A stretch of 64,000 nucleotides of DNA from JACCXG01 sp963717745 (GCA_963717745.1 CAVQXJ010000024.1:339931-403930), one strand, 5' to 3'; shown: positions 16,482 through 27,058, counted from the stretch's first letter. The notes: generated by a model from the sequence alone, not told the origin. Numbers and translations are program-made.

Positions 16482-17276
16482 ATGCGCGGGATTCTCGTTT
16501 GCACGGCTCTTTTGCTGGCCTCATCAATCGGCGCGGGCGGAGAACAAGGTGCCGCGAAGACGCTGGTCGCCGTCTTCGCGCATCCCGACGATGAGGGCGC
16601 GGTATCGCCGGTGTTGGCGCGGTATGCGCGGGAGGGGGCGCAGGTCTATCTGATCGTCGCGACCGACGGCGCCGCCGGCGGTCAGCAGACCTCGGTCGCC
16701 ACCGGACCGGACCTCGCGCGTGTGCGTGCGGACGAGGCCCGCTGCGCGGCCGACGCGCTCGGCATCCGGCCGCCGGTCATGCTTGGATTCCCGGACGGCC
16801 GGCTGGGTGCCTATCTGGAAGAACCGGTGCGGCTCTTTCGCCTGACCCAGCGATTGCACGAAGAGTTGCAGCGTCTTCGTCCAGACGCCGTGATCACCTG
16901 GGGTCCCGACGGCGGGACGGGCCATCCGGACCACCGGCTGGTCAGCGACGTCGTCACGCAGCTCGCACGCACGGGCGCGCCCGGCGTGCCAGACCGCCTG
17001 TTCTACGCTTCGGTGCCCGCCGAGGCGATGCGTGCGCTGAACCCGTCTCGCGGCGAGCCGCCGCTGCTGATTCCGCAGGCGAAACACATGACGACCCGGA
17101 TCGCGTTCACGCCCGCGGATCTCGAAGCGGCGCGGCGGTCGCTGTCGTGCCATAAGACGCAGTTTCCCCCGGACGCCATGACGCGCCTGGCGGACGCCTC
17201 CAAGGCAATGTGGAACGGCGTCGTCTCGCTTTCACCGGCATTCGGATCGCCGGTGCGGGAGGACCTGTTCCGGTGA
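16482..17276 (+). CDS. Secreted PIG-L / LmbE-like deacetylase
   Basis: 264 residues from the ATG at 16482, with GGAGGT directly before it. A signal peptide (residues 1-20) precedes the zinc-site motif VFAHPDDE (His34, Asp36, Asp37). The second metal motif is GGTGHPDHRLVS. The family removes acetyl groups from N-acetylglucosaminyl substrates (mycothiol, bacillithiol and GPI precursors, lincomycin). An exported member probably acts on sugar polymers or glycans in the periplasm. The start lies immediately after the membrane protein stop. Confidence 0.92.
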   Translation: MRGILVCTALLLASSIGAGGEQGAAKTLVAVFAHPDDEGAVSPVLARYAREGAQVYLIVATDGAAGGQQTSVATGPDLARVRADEARCAADALGIRPPVMLGFPDGRLGAYLEEPVRLFRLTQRLHEELQRLRPDAVITWGPDGGTGHPDHRLVSDVVTQLARTGAPGVPDRLFYASVPAEAMRALNPSRGEPPLLIPQAKHMTTRIAFTPADLEAARRSLSCHKTQFPPDAMTRLADASKAMWNGVVSLSPAFGSPVREDLFR

Positions 17277-17327
17277 TCAGCTGACGCCGGCTCGACGCAC
17301 TCAGCTCGGGCAGGTTTGGGCGCGCGA

Positions 17328-18698
17328 TCAGGTCCTAGTCAGCTGCGCGGCGTGCGCCCGCACCTTCAGCACGGCGTCGGCGATGTCATCCATGTCGCGC
17401 CGCGGGCCGCGCAGCATCGTCTGCGTCAGCCAGACCGCTTCCGAGCACAGGCGATCGTTCTGCGGGCAGCGATTGCGATCGCGCCAGACGTGGAGGGTCT
17501 CCGCCGGATAGATCGCCTTGAAGCCGCGACTGCCGAACGCCTCCTCGAGGAACGGCTGCGTGTTCAAAGGTGAGTAGCCGCCGGAGGCCGGAATTCCCTC
17601 CGCCGCCAGCGCCTTGAGGAACGACGCCCGCGAGAGCCCCGAGAACTGGCTGGCGTCGTAGCGGAACATGTAGAGGTGCCAGGCGTTGCGCGTGCAGCCG
17701 TCGTACATGCGCGCCGGCGTGATGCCGGGGATCTCGGCGAGACGCTTGGTGAGATAGGCCGCGTTCTCCTCCCTGGTCTTCGACTGCGCTTCCAGCCGCG
17801 ACATCTGCGCCAGCAGCAACGCGGCCTGGAACTCGGTGAGGCGCAGGTTGGCGCCGGTCCGGGTGTAGGAGAAGTCGGTTCCGTTGCCGCCGCGGCCGCG
17901 ACTGTTGTTGTGAAAGCGAAAGCAGGTCTCCAGCAGCGCCTGGTCGCTGGTGATGACCGCGCCCCCTTCGCCGGAATTGAGATTCTTGCTCGCCTGAAAA
18001 CTGAAGCAGCCGGTGCTGCCGTAGCTGCCGACCTTGCGTCCGCGCCATTCGGCGAGGTGCGCCTGACAGGCGTCCTCGACGACAGGGATGCCGCGGCGAC
18101 TGGCGATCGGCAGGATCGTGTCGAGGTCGGCGGCGGATCCGCCGAGGTGCACCGGAATCACCGCGCGCGTGCGCGGGGTGATCGCCGCTTCGATTTTGCG
18201 GGCGTCGATCTGGAAGGTTTCGATGTCGGTGTCGACGAAGACCGGCAGGGCGTGCATGAGCAGCACGGCATTGACGGTCGCGATGAACGTGTAGGGCGGG
18301 ACGATCACCTCGTCTCCGGGGCCGACGCCGAGCGCGGCCAGGGATGTAATGAGCGCGCTGGTGCCGTTGGCGGTCGCCAGGCAGCCCGTGGCACCGGTCA
18401 GGGACGCGTACGCGGATTCGAACGCCGCAACCTGCTCGCCGCGGAACCATCGGCCGCGTTGTACCAGCGTGACGAGCGCGTCTTCTTCGCGCGAACCGGC
18501 GACGGGCCAGGGGGGAAACGGTCCCCGTCGGACCGGCGTGCCGCCGAGCAGGGCGGGCGCCGCGGCTGCAGGGCGAACCGCCGGCGCCGCGGGTGACGCC
18601 TGCCCCTTGGACGCGGCCGATCCGATCCGGCCGAGCGCAGCCGCTCCGATGGCGCTCGCGAAGAATTTCCGGCGGCTGACGGATGACTGTCTGCGCAT
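17328..18698 (-). CDS. Tat-signal DegT/DnrJ/EryC1-type aminotransferase
   Basis: 456 residues. A twin-arginine-like signal (SRRKFFASAIGAAALGRIGSA) and a Pro/Ala spacer precede a full PLP fold I domain. Landmarks are GRWFRGEQVAAFE, NGTSALITSLAALGVGPGDEV, PYTFIATVNAVL, VVEDACQAH with Asp209 for the pyridine nitrogen, and the Schiff-base lysine Lys238 in QASKNLNSGEGG. These enzymes transaminate nucleotide-linked keto-sugars in the cytoplasm; an exported copy is unexpected. It follows the ceramidase-like gene by 30 bases on the same strand. Confidence 0.88.
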   Translation of the reverse strand: MRRQSSVSRRKFFASAIGAAALGRIGSAASKGQASPAAPAVRPAAAAPALLGGTPVRRGPFPPWPVAGSREEDALVTLVQRGRWFRGEQVAAFESAYASLTGATGCLATANGTSALITSLAALGVGPGDEVIVPPYTFIATVNAVLLMHALPVFVDTDIETFQIDARKIEAAITPRTRAVIPVHLGGSAADLDTILPIASRRGIPVVEDACQAHLAEWRGRKVGSYGSTGCFSFQASKNLNSGEGGAVITSDQALLETCFRFHNNSRGRGGNGTDFSYTRTGANLRLTEFQAALLLAQMSRLEAQSKTREENAAYLTKRLAEIPGITPARMYDGCTRNAWHLYMFRYDASQFSGLSRASFLKALAAEGIPASGGYSPLNTQPFLEEAFGSRGFKAIYPAETLHVWRDRNRCPQNDRLCSEAVWLTQTMLRGPRRDMDDIADAVLKVRAHAAQLTRT

Positions 18699-18728
18699 GC
18701 GATGCTCCTCCTGGATCGGAAACCTGGC

Positions 18729-20093
18729 TCAGCGGACGAGCCGGCGCACTCCGCGCACGATCCGTTCTTCCACGTCGGCGGTGAACGGGCCCGGGCGGCC
18801 ATAGTAGATCATCGCGTCGGCTCCCTCGTACCCGCCTTCGTCGCGAACCCGGCGTGACGGCAGATATCCGAACACATCGTTGCTGTAGCCGGCGGACCAC
18901 ACCCGGCGGTTCGGATATTCACGAGCGAACCTGATGGCATAGTCGACCACCGCCTCGCCTCCGAGCGCGATCAGCGTGAGCCCGGAGCGCGCCGGCGCTG
19001 TGGTGCTCGGACCGAACTGCCAGACCTGCACCGGTGCGGCCTGCGACGCCGGCAGGCGCCCCGCCCGCACCACGATCGACTTCATCAGCGCGTCGTGGCG
19101 GCGCAAGTAGACGTCCTCGATGTCCAACCCGGCCCGCCACCGCGTCCGTACGCTGGCGTCTTCGTAGGGGAGCGTCACGGTTCCAAAGGACACGCGCAGT
19201 CCGGGCTCGAGCGGCGTCGCCGAGGGGAGCGATTGATCGACCGCGTCGGCCAACGCTCGGCCGTGCGCCTCCACGAGCTCGAGGGTGCCCCGAGGGTTGG
19301 GGTTGGCGTCGGCGCCGCAGCCGGCGACGAACAGGGCGGCCGCCCCTGGATGGCGGCGCTCGAGCTCCGCCTGCGCGACGCCGGCGTAATCGCCGTGATA
19401 CTGGACGAACTTGTCCTGCAGCGTGGTGTTATGGCACGCATAGCCGAACACGACAGCGAGCAGTGTGCCGTCCGCCTGGCTCACACGCAGGATCGGCACC
19501 GAATGGTCCACCGGGCCATCAGGCGAGAACTGCACGCGGCGGTTGCGGGCGAAGCGTGCCTCGCCGCGCGCAAAGGCCAACTCCGTGCGGTGCAGCGTGG
19601 ACGCCGCGCTCACGACCAGATCGGCCAGCCGCTTCTCGAGGGTTGCGGTGTAGCTTCGGATCTCGCGCCATTGGTCGGCCGAGAGGTCATAGGCCACCGA
19701 CAACTGCTCGTCGACCACAGGCCCGCAGTGGGTGTGGCTGGCATTGAAGAGGAGATGCGAGCGCGGAATGCCGGTGCGCCGCCGAACCTCGCTCGCCACC
19801 GAATCGGTCAACCGTGCGGTCAGTCCCAGCAGGTCCGTGGTGACGAGCACCGCGGGGCGAGCGTCGCCATACTGGAGCGCGAGGGCCTTCGCCTTGAGCG
19901 GCAGCGCCGTGCCCTGTGCAGGCTGCGTGCGCCGTGCAAAGCCGGCCATCCACAGCCCGGGCCTGTCCCGAGCGGAGTCGAGGGGCTCGGGCGTGATGTC
20001 GATGGTGGCCACGCCCGCCATGCATGAGGACGGCGGCGCCGACGAAGGCGCTCTGATGAGCGTGGCCAGCGCGAGCAGCTCCCGTCGGGTCAT
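18729..20093 (-). CDS. Neutral/alkaline non-lysosomal ceramidase-like protein
   Basis: 454 residues from the ATG at 20091-20093 (the frame is open to 20195). It starts MTRRELLALATLIRAPS, a short export-signal-like segment. The ceramidase N-terminal pattern is present: AGVATIDITPE, LKAKALALQYGDARPAVLVTTDL, FNASHTHCGPVVDE with metal-binding His, GYACHNTTL, and FVAGCGADANPNPRG. It lacks the C-terminal Ig-like domain of full ceramidases. Such proteins hydrolyse amide bonds of lipids or other amides. An in-frame palindromic repeat adds about nine residues (LDSARDRPG) after DITPEP. First gene of an operon with the aminotransferase. Confidence 0.85.
   Translation of the reverse strand: MTRRELLALATLIRAPSSAPPSSCMAGVATIDITPEPLDSARDRPGLWMAGFARRTQPAQGTALPLKAKALALQYGDARPAVLVTTDLLGLTARLTDSVASEVRRRTGIPRSHLLFNASHTHCGPVVDEQLSVAYDLSADQWREIRSYTATLEKRLADLVVSAASTLHRTELAFARGEARFARNRRVQFSPDGPVDHSVPILRVSQADGTLLAVVFGYACHNTTLQDKFVQYHGDYAGVAQAELERRHPGAAALFVAGCGADANPNPRGTLELVEAHGRALADAVDQSLPSATPLEPGLRVSFGTVTLPYEDASVRTRWRAGLDIEDVYLRRHDALMKSIVVRAGRLPASQAAPVQVWQFGPSTTAPARSGLTLIALGGEAVVDYAIRFAREYPNRRVWSAGYSNDVFGYLPSRRVRDEGGYEGADAMIYYGRPGPFTADVEERIVRGVRRLVR
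19961..19990. repeat. Short dispersed-type repeat inside the ceramidase-like gene
   Basis: The + strand reads cctgtcccgagcggagtcga followed by ggggctcgg. It resembles the short imperfect palindromes of the form CCC(t/g)GAGCGGAGTCGAaGGG scattered in several soil-bacterial genomes (from memory). It is in frame and encodes LDSARDRPG in a position where related proteins run straight from DITP to the next strand. Confidence 0.5.
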
Positions 20094-20149
20094 CGTCTCG
20101 GTGTGCACCGGGTGGATGATGTCACGGGTCCCGGGGGCTCGCTGTTCGG

Positions 20150-20281
20150 GGGTCGCGGGTTCGCGGTTCGCGGCGGGCCTAAAGGCCCGCCACAATCCCC
20201 CGAGCTAGAGGCAACCAGCTGCTTGGATTCGCATCAGACGTTCTGACTACAAGGGAGCCGAACCCGGCGAACCCGCGACCT
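20150..20281. repeat. Long imperfect inverted repeat before the ceramidase operon
   Basis: The left end ggtcgcgggttcgcggttcg (from about 20152) pairs with cgaacccggcgaacccgcgacc at the right end (about 20259-20280). Inside the left arm lies a perfect hairpin, ggcgggcctaaaggcccgcc. The right end reaches the stop codon of hrpB (20280), so it could end hrpB transcription and fold in the leader of the ceramidase operon. Confidence 0.6.
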
Positions 20282-22634
20282 AGCGCCGCTTCTGCGCGCG
20301 CGCCGTCGCCGTCGCCCTCCACGGATCGTCAGGCCAGGGATGCCTGGGGTATCGCCCTCGCAGCTCTTTCCGGACCTCGGGATAGGTGCGCTCCCAGAAG
20401 CTTCGAAGGTCGCGTGTCGTCTGCACCGGCCGGGCGTTCGGCGCGAGCAGCAGGAGCAGCACCGGCTCCTGACGGGGACCGATGCGCGGCGTCTCGGCGA
20501 GCCCGAACAACTCCTGCAGCTTGACTGACGCCGATACGGTGCCGTCGGCGTGGTACTCGAGCGGGTGTGTTCGGCCGCTCGGTACGGCCAGCCTTGGGGG
20601 CGCCGTGCGATCCAGGCGCTGCTGTTCGTCCCATGTGAGGTGCGCGGCCAGACTGACATGGGCGAGGTCGGTCCGCCCTTCCGTCGCGCGCGCGAGCAAC
20701 GCCGTCATCTCCAACGGGAGGCCGGCAAAGCGGAGACGCCGCGCCAGCTGCTCGTCGGCGTCGGTCCATCCCCGGTCGATATAGGCGTCGCGCAGCAGGA
20801 CGGCGGCGATCTCGGGATCCGGCGGGAGCTGATGCTCCGCCAGCACGATCGCGCCGTAGTAGTCGCGTCTGAACGCGCGAACTCTTCCCGCTTCGCGATC
20901 GAACTCGTGCGTCGTTTCCGTCCGCGACGGCCGGCAGCCACTCGCGTTCCACGAGGCTCGCCATTCGAATCTTCGCCTCGCCACCTTCGCCAAGGCTCCG
21001 GCGGCCAAGGGCGCCTTCACCGCGGACGGCGGCCTGGACGTCGATGGCGACCACGAACTCGCCCTCGCGCACGCCGCTCTCGGCCGACAGGACGGCTCCG
21101 TGTCCAGACGCGAGCAGGACTCGCGGCGAGCCCGGCTGGCGCCGGCGCCCTACCCGATCGGGATAGCCGTGAAACACGGCTCGACGGAACGCGCGTTCGT
21201 CGAGGCTGATCGGCTCCCTCTCCACCCCGATCGATCGCTGCAGCACGCGCGCCGTCTGCAGCACATGCTGCGGCAGTTCGCGTTCGCGGTCCACCGCCGA
21301 GAGCAGATCGCTCGTGGACGTCGCCGTCTGCCGGGGAACGAACCGCCGCTCCGAGAGCAGCGCGCACGCCAGCGCCGCGGGCCATGTGCCATTCGCCTCG
21401 AGCAGCAGGCGCGCGAGGCGCGGGTGCAGCGGAAGCGCGTGCATCCTGGCTCCGGTCTGCGTCAGCTGCCCGCCCGCGACGGCACCCAGCCGCTCGAGGA
21501 GCTCAATACCCGCCGCGATCGCCTCGCCTGTCGGCGGTTCGAACCACTCGAAAGTCCGTGGATCGCCGCCCCAAGCGAAGATGTCGAGCAGCGGGCCGGA
21601 TAGATCAATCCGGTGGATCTCCGGCTGCCGATGCGGCTGCAGCCTGACGCTCTGATCCCAGAGCCGCAAGGCCACTCCTGGCCCGACGCGAGCGGCGCGC
21701 CCCGCGCGTTGATCCGCGGAGTCAGTGGCAATTCTCTGGGTCTCCAGGCTGTCGATCGCGCGGTCCGGAATCGTAGCGGGCCACTTTGTGGAAGCCGCTG
21801 TCCACGACCGCGCGCACGCCCGGGACGGTGAGCGAGGTCTCGGCGATGTTGGTCGAGAGGATGATCCGCCGCCGGTTCGTGGCGGCGATCGCCGCGTCTT
21901 GTTCTGACGCCGGCAGCGCGCCATGGAGCGGGACGACGTCCACGCCAGGCGACGCTCGCGTGACCTCCGGCAGCGCCCGCGCAATCTCCGGTGCGCCGGC
22001 GAGGAAACACAGCACCTGACCCGGGGTGACGGCGAGCGCCTCGGCGACGCCGCTGGCGATGGTCTGTATCCGGCCGGTAGAGGATCTGCAGCGGGAAGAT
22101 CTCGCCGGGTACGGCGACAACCGGACAGTCGCCGAGCCACGCCGCCACTCGCGTGGTGTCGAGCGTGGCCGACATCACGACCAGCTGCAGATCGTCTCGC
22201 GCGAGCCACGCCTGCCTGGCGAGAGCGATGCCCAGGTCGGCGTGAATGCTGCGTTCGTGGAATTCGTCGAGGACGATGGTGCGGAAGGCGGAGAGGAGGG
22301 GATCCTGCTGGAGCCGCGCGGTGAGGATCCCCTCGGTGGCGACGATCAACCGGCTGTCGCGGGCGAACCTTCGCTCGAAGCGCACGTGCCATCCGACTTC
22401 ACGCCCGAGCGTCCAGCCCTGTTCGGCGGCGATGCGCGCGGCGATACTGCGCGCCGCCACGCGCCGCGGCTGCAGCAGGATCACCGGACCGTCGGCCGCG
22501 AGCGCCGGCGGCACCTGGGTCGTCTTGCCGGTGCCCGGCGCCGCGGTGACCACGACCGCTCGGCGCTCGCGGACCCGTGCGAGGATCTCCGGAATCCAGG
22601 GGCTGATGGGGAGAGGCGGCGCCACGTGACTCAT
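20280..22634 (-). pseudogene. hrpB: ATP-dependent helicase HrpB, broken by three frameshifts
   Basis: The whole HrpB chain is readable but in several frames. Fragment 1 (22634 to about 22070) has Walker A AAPGTGKTTQVP, LLQPRRVAARSIAARIA, the DEFH box LDEFHERS and VVMSATLDT. Fragment 2 (to about 21766) has CFLAGAPEIARALP and ILSTNIAETSLTVPGVRAVVDSGFHK. Fragment 3 (to about 20915) has SADQRAGRAARVGPG, LWDQS and the HrpB-specific C-terminal region. Fragment 4 (to 20280) ends SFWERTYPEVRKELRGRYPRHPWPDDP, the family's closing signature. Total size equals a normal HrpB (about 785 residues), so sequence error is as likely as decay. An in-frame repeat sits in fragment 3. Confidence 0.85.
20974..21015. 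repeat. In-frame palindromic-type repeat inside hrpB
   Basis: The + strand carries caccttcgccaaggctccgg then cggccaaggg. It encodes GALGRRSLGEGGE on the minus strand, an extra piece between VQAAVRGE and AKIRMASLVEREW, which would otherwise join naturally. It resembles the dispersed element CCGCCTTCGC..AAGGCTACGGCGG that recurs in acidobacterial genomes (from memory). A related copy lies at about 45377-45404 between genes. Confidence 0.55.
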
Positions 22635-22818
22635 TATGGAGTCGCCCCAAGCCGCACCACCGGAGCTGACGCGCTACTCCCATCGTCGTCGCCACTTGCT
22701 GAGGTGGCACTTCAATCGATTGGGATGCCTGCCCTCGTCAATTTTTCTCAGGCAGCCCGTGCACAAATGCGCAGTTGTGACCGATAGGAGACAGGGGACT
22801 GCTCCGCGCGGCGATTGC

Positions 22819-25800
22819 ATGAAAATTCTCTACATTGCACACGAACGCTCCGCTGCCCAGGTCGCGGCCACCGCGCTGCGCCGCCTCGCGCCGAATTCGC
22901 GGATGAGCTGGGCCCGGGACACTGAAGCCGCGCTTGGCTGGCTTCACGACAATGGCGACGCGGCCGGGATATTCGCCGATTGCGGGACCGAGAATCCGGA
23001 GTTCGAAGCCTTTCTAGCGGACGTCCGCAGCCTCGGCATGACGACGCCGATTGCGGCGGTGGCGCCGGAACATCTCCAGGCCCTGTCTGCCGCCTTCAAA
23101 GCCAATCTCGACGGCCTCGTCTCCGAGGAACGGGCCAAGAGCGAAGTCCTGGCGGCGCAGCTCGCGGAGATCCGGGAATGGCGCCGCGAGGCGGAACAGC
23201 GGAGTGAAGCACAAGACGCTGCGCTCGCAGGCAGCACCAGGCTCTGCACTTCGCTCCAGGAGCGCCTCGTGGACCTCGAGGCGGCCCTTCAGGGTGCCGG
23301 CGAACGTGGCGAGACGCAGACGGCGGCGATCGAACAGCTCGTTCGGCGCGAGGCGGAGCTGTCGGCGGCCGTCGCCGAGGCGGCCGCCGTCCGCGCCGTC
23401 ATCGAGCGGAGGCTGACGGACGCCGAAGCCGCGGGTCAGCACGTGGAGCAGCGAGCGGCCGAGGACGTGGCGGCCGCCGGCGAACGCTACGCGATCCTCG
23501 AGGACCATCTCGTTCGAGAGACGGCGGTGCGCACGACCCTCGAGGAGCGGCTCGCCGCGGCCGAGCACGCTCGGGAAGACGATCACCGAGAGCACGGGTT
23601 GGAGTTGGCCGCGCTGACCGCACAGCTGGGCGAGCGGGAGGCGCGCCACGAAGCGGCCTCGGCGCGCATCGGCAGGATCTGCACGGCACTCCAGCAGCGG
23701 TTGCTGGAGCTGGAAGCCGCGATCCACACCGCCGACGAGCGTCACGCGGCGGACACGGCAGCGGTCGAACGGTTGGCCCTGCGCGAGCGGGAACTGGCCA
23801 CGGCGATGGCGGACGGACTCGCGGTGCGTACCGCGCTCGAACACCGGCTGTCCGAGAGAGACGCCGCCTATCAGCGCGTTGCCGTGGATCTCACCGTGGT
23901 CGCCCAGCGATGCTCGGCATTCGAGGACCAGGCCACCAGAGAGACGACGACGCGGGTGATGCTCGAACAGCGTCTTGACGCCGCCGAAGGTGCCCGCCTC
24001 GAGGCAGACCGGCAGCATGCGACAGCGTTGGCGTCGCTGACCACCCGTCTCGCCGATCTCCAGGCGCAGCGCGACACGACGACGTCGCGGAATGCCGCAC
24101 TCGAACGTCAGCTGCACGAGAGTGCCGTGGCGCTCGAGCAGGCGCGACGCGACTGGCGCTCGAAAGTGGCCACGCTGACCCGGCAGCTGCAGGAGCGCGA
24201 GAGGGCGTTCGAGGTGGTCGCGGCCGAGACGCTCGCCGCCCGAGCCGCACTCGAGCAGGGGTTGGCTGAAGCCGAGGGCGTTCATCAGCAGGCCCGGCAA
24301 CGCCTGGCGGCGGACCTGGCGGACGCGGCCGACCGGTACGCGGCGCTCGACGATCGGCTGCACGAAGAGATCAACGCGCGCACGACCGTAGAGTCGGGTC
24401 TGACCGCCGCCGAGCTCGCGGCGGATGCGGCCGGCCGCCAGCACGCCACAGAGCTGGCGGCATTGACCGCCCGCCTCGAAATCGTGCAGGGACAGCACGA
24501 AGCGGCGACGTCGCGCAATCAAGCGCTCGAACAGCGGCTGAACGAGAGCGATGTGGCGCTCGAACAAGCGCGACACGACTGGCGCGTGGAGGCGGCCACG
24601 CTGACCGAGCAGCTGCACCAGCGCGAAACGGCGTTCGCGGCGTTCGAGGCCGATACGATCGCCGCCCGTGCCGCATTCGAGAACACGTTGGCTGAAGCCG
24701 AGGGCATTCATCAGCAGGCCCGGCAACGCCTGGCTGGGGATCTGGCGGAAGCGGCCGAGCGGTATGCGACCCTCGAGGATCGGCTGCGGGAAGAGATCAA
24801 CGCGCGCACGACCATAGAGTCCCGTCTGATCGCCGCCGAGCTCGCGGGCCATGACGCCGGCCGGCAGCACGCAACGGAGATGGCGGCGTTGACCGCCCGC
24901 CTCGAATTCGTGCAGGGACAGCACGCAGCGGCGATGAGCCAGCATGTGGCCGCCGAACAGCAACTGACCGAGACAGCTGCGGCGCTCGAACACGCGCGAC
25001 GGGACTGGCGTTCGGAAGTCGCCGCTCTGAGCGAGCGACTGCAGCAGCGTGAGACAGCGTTTGCCGGGTTGGAAGCCGGAGCGCTCGATGCCCGGACCGC
25101 GCTCGAGAACCGGCTGGTCGAGGCCGAGGGCCTTCATCAGCAGGCGCTTCAACGCGCCGCGGCGGCGTTGGCGGAAGCGGCCACCCGGCACGCCGCCATC
25201 GAAACCCGGCTCAGTGAAGAAGCCAGCACGCGTGCGGTGCTGGAACGACGGCTGGCCGACAGCGAATCCGCCGGCCGCGCGGCCGAACACCGCCACGCGA
25301 CGGAGCTCGACGCATTCACGGGTCGCCTGGCCGACGCTCGGGCGCGGCTGGCGGAAGCGGCGTCGCAGAATGGCGCGCTCGAACGGCATCTGAATGAGAG
25401 CGGCTTGGCGCTCGAGCAAGCGCGAGCCGACTGGCGCACGGAGATCGCCGGACTGAGCGAGCAACTGCAGCAGCGTGAGATCGAAGCCGTCGCGCTTGGC
25501 GCCGAAGCGCTCGCCGCGCGCAGCGCCTTCGAGATCCGGCTGGCGGAAGCCGAGGCGGTCCATCGACAGATGCAGCAGCGCCTGGAGGCCGACCTGGCGA
25601 ATGCGGTTGCCCGGGGTGCCGAGGTGGGGAGCCGACTCGGTGAAGCAGTCGACGCGCGTGGGATCCTCGAACAACGCCTCGCCGAGGCCGAATCCGCCGG
25701 CCGCGACGCTGGAACGGCAGCATGCCACAGAGCTGGCGTCGCTGACCGCCCGCCTGGCCGACGTCGAGGCACGGCACCAGGCGGCCATGGGGCAGCATGC

Positions 25801-27058
25801 GCATGATGCTGACGAATTGACGCGGCAGTTGGCCGCCATGCGCGCGCGCGCCGCCGCGTTACGCCGCCATGCCGAGCGCGTCTCGGTGCTGGAGCGGCAA
25901 CTCGACGGGAGCCACAAGGACAACCGCCGCCAGTTCGAGCGTGCCCCCTACGGCCTGTGCGAATGCACGCGGGAAGGCGTCGTCACCCGCGTGAATCACT
26001 CGCTGGCGAGGATGCTCGGCTATCGAAGCGCTGATCTCCAGCGGATGAACATCGCCGCGACCATCTTCGAGTCGGCCGCCGACGTGCAGTGGCTGCTCCA
26101 GCGGACGCTGGAGACCGGCAAGGTGGAGTCGGTCGAAACCACGCTCAAGACCCTCGATCGGCGCCGTCTCTTCGTTCGGATGCACGCGCTGACCGCGGAC
26201 GGCCCCGTCGTGATTGCGGTCGAAGACCTGACCCGGCTGTCCGCGCTCGAGCAGCGGCTTCGCGAAGCGCAACGGATGGAGGCGGTCGGGCGGGTCGCGT
26301 CGGAAGTCGCGGTGACCTGCGACACGCTGCTGCAGGACGTCAGCCAGGGTGGCCGGCAGTGGCTGGCCGTGTTCGAGAGCGACACGCTCTTGCGCCAGCA
26401 GGGCGAACTGCTGCTTGGTGACGTCAGCCGCGCGGCCGGCTTCCTGAGACAGTTCGCGATCTATGGGCAGCAGCAGATTGGCAACGTCGAGCCGGTCAGC
26501 CTGCCGCGGCTGCTGCGCGACATGGCGCCGGTCCTGAAGCGAGTGCTTGGGGACGACATCACGCTGTTGCTGCCGAAGACCACCGATCGCTTCGAGGTCG
26601 ATGTGGACGCCGAGCGGGTCGAGCGGATCCTCGTCAATGTCGCGAATTACGCGCGCGAGCGGATGCTGAACGGCGGGCGCGTGAGGCTCCAGCTTGGGAC
26701 CGTGGTCGTGGACCGTAAGTTCCTGGCGAACCATCCCAGAGTGCGTCCGGGAGCGCACGTGCTGATCACGATCACGGAAGTTCAAGGCGCGGTGTGGCCG
26801 GTGCTGCCGGTTCAGCTGCCGACCGGCCGGAGCGCGCCGTCCGACGAGCCCCGAGAGAAGCCCGGGATGGATCTGGGCCCGCTCGTGGCCCTCATCGGCG
26901 ACTCGGGAGGCCACCTGTGGATGTCGGCGGAGCCCGCGGGGAACGTGACGCTCCAGATTCATCTTCCGCAGCGAATCCAGGACGAGATCGGGGACGCGGA
27001 TACCACCGCCTCCTGGTCCGATCGCGGACGGCAGTTGACCAGGTGGTTCCGACACTGA
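22819..27058 (+). CDS. Giant coiled-coil sensor-like protein with PAS and degenerate histidine-kinase end (one frameshift)
   Basis: About 1,412 residues after removing one extra base: near 25713 ggaacggcagc should read ggacggcagc, by comparison with its own repeats. I start at the ATG at 22819 (ILYIAHERSAAQVAA), where a receiver-like N-terminal domain of about 110 residues begins; the frame is open to 22636. Six copies of a 142-residue coiled-coil unit follow (23.2-25.8 kb). Next come a PAS domain (about 25937-26260; FERAPYGLCECTREGVV) and a kinase-like end. There QRMEAVGRVASEVAVTCDTL lacks the phospho-accepting His (expected AHDFNNLL), and the ATP lid reads PGMDLGPLVALIGDSGGHLW without intact G boxes. 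Probably a non-catalytic signalling scaffold. Divergent from hrpB. Confidence 0.75.
23237..25795 (+). repeat. Six tandem 426-bp coding repeats
   Basis: Units begin near 23237, 23666, 24092, 24518, 24944 and 25370; the last four are spaced exactly 426 bases, or 142 codons. Each unit reads roughly as ALEQ.L.ES.VALEQAR.DWR, then AEAEG.HQQARQRLA.DLA, then GRQHATELAALTARL. The last four units are the most alike, the first two more diverged. This points to repeated unequal duplication at the 3' side of the array. Confidence 0.85.

Noticed and set aside
17676..20027. Two + strand frames of about 300 codons opposite the aminotransferase and ceramidase-like genes
   Set aside because: Antisense shadows with Gly/Arg/Asp-rich composition; the minus-strand genes have intact active-site motifs.
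23014..25923. Long minus-strand open frame opposite the coiled-coil repeats
   Set aside because: It is the mirror of repeated high-GC codons; no domain or start signal. The + strand gives a coherent coiled coil.
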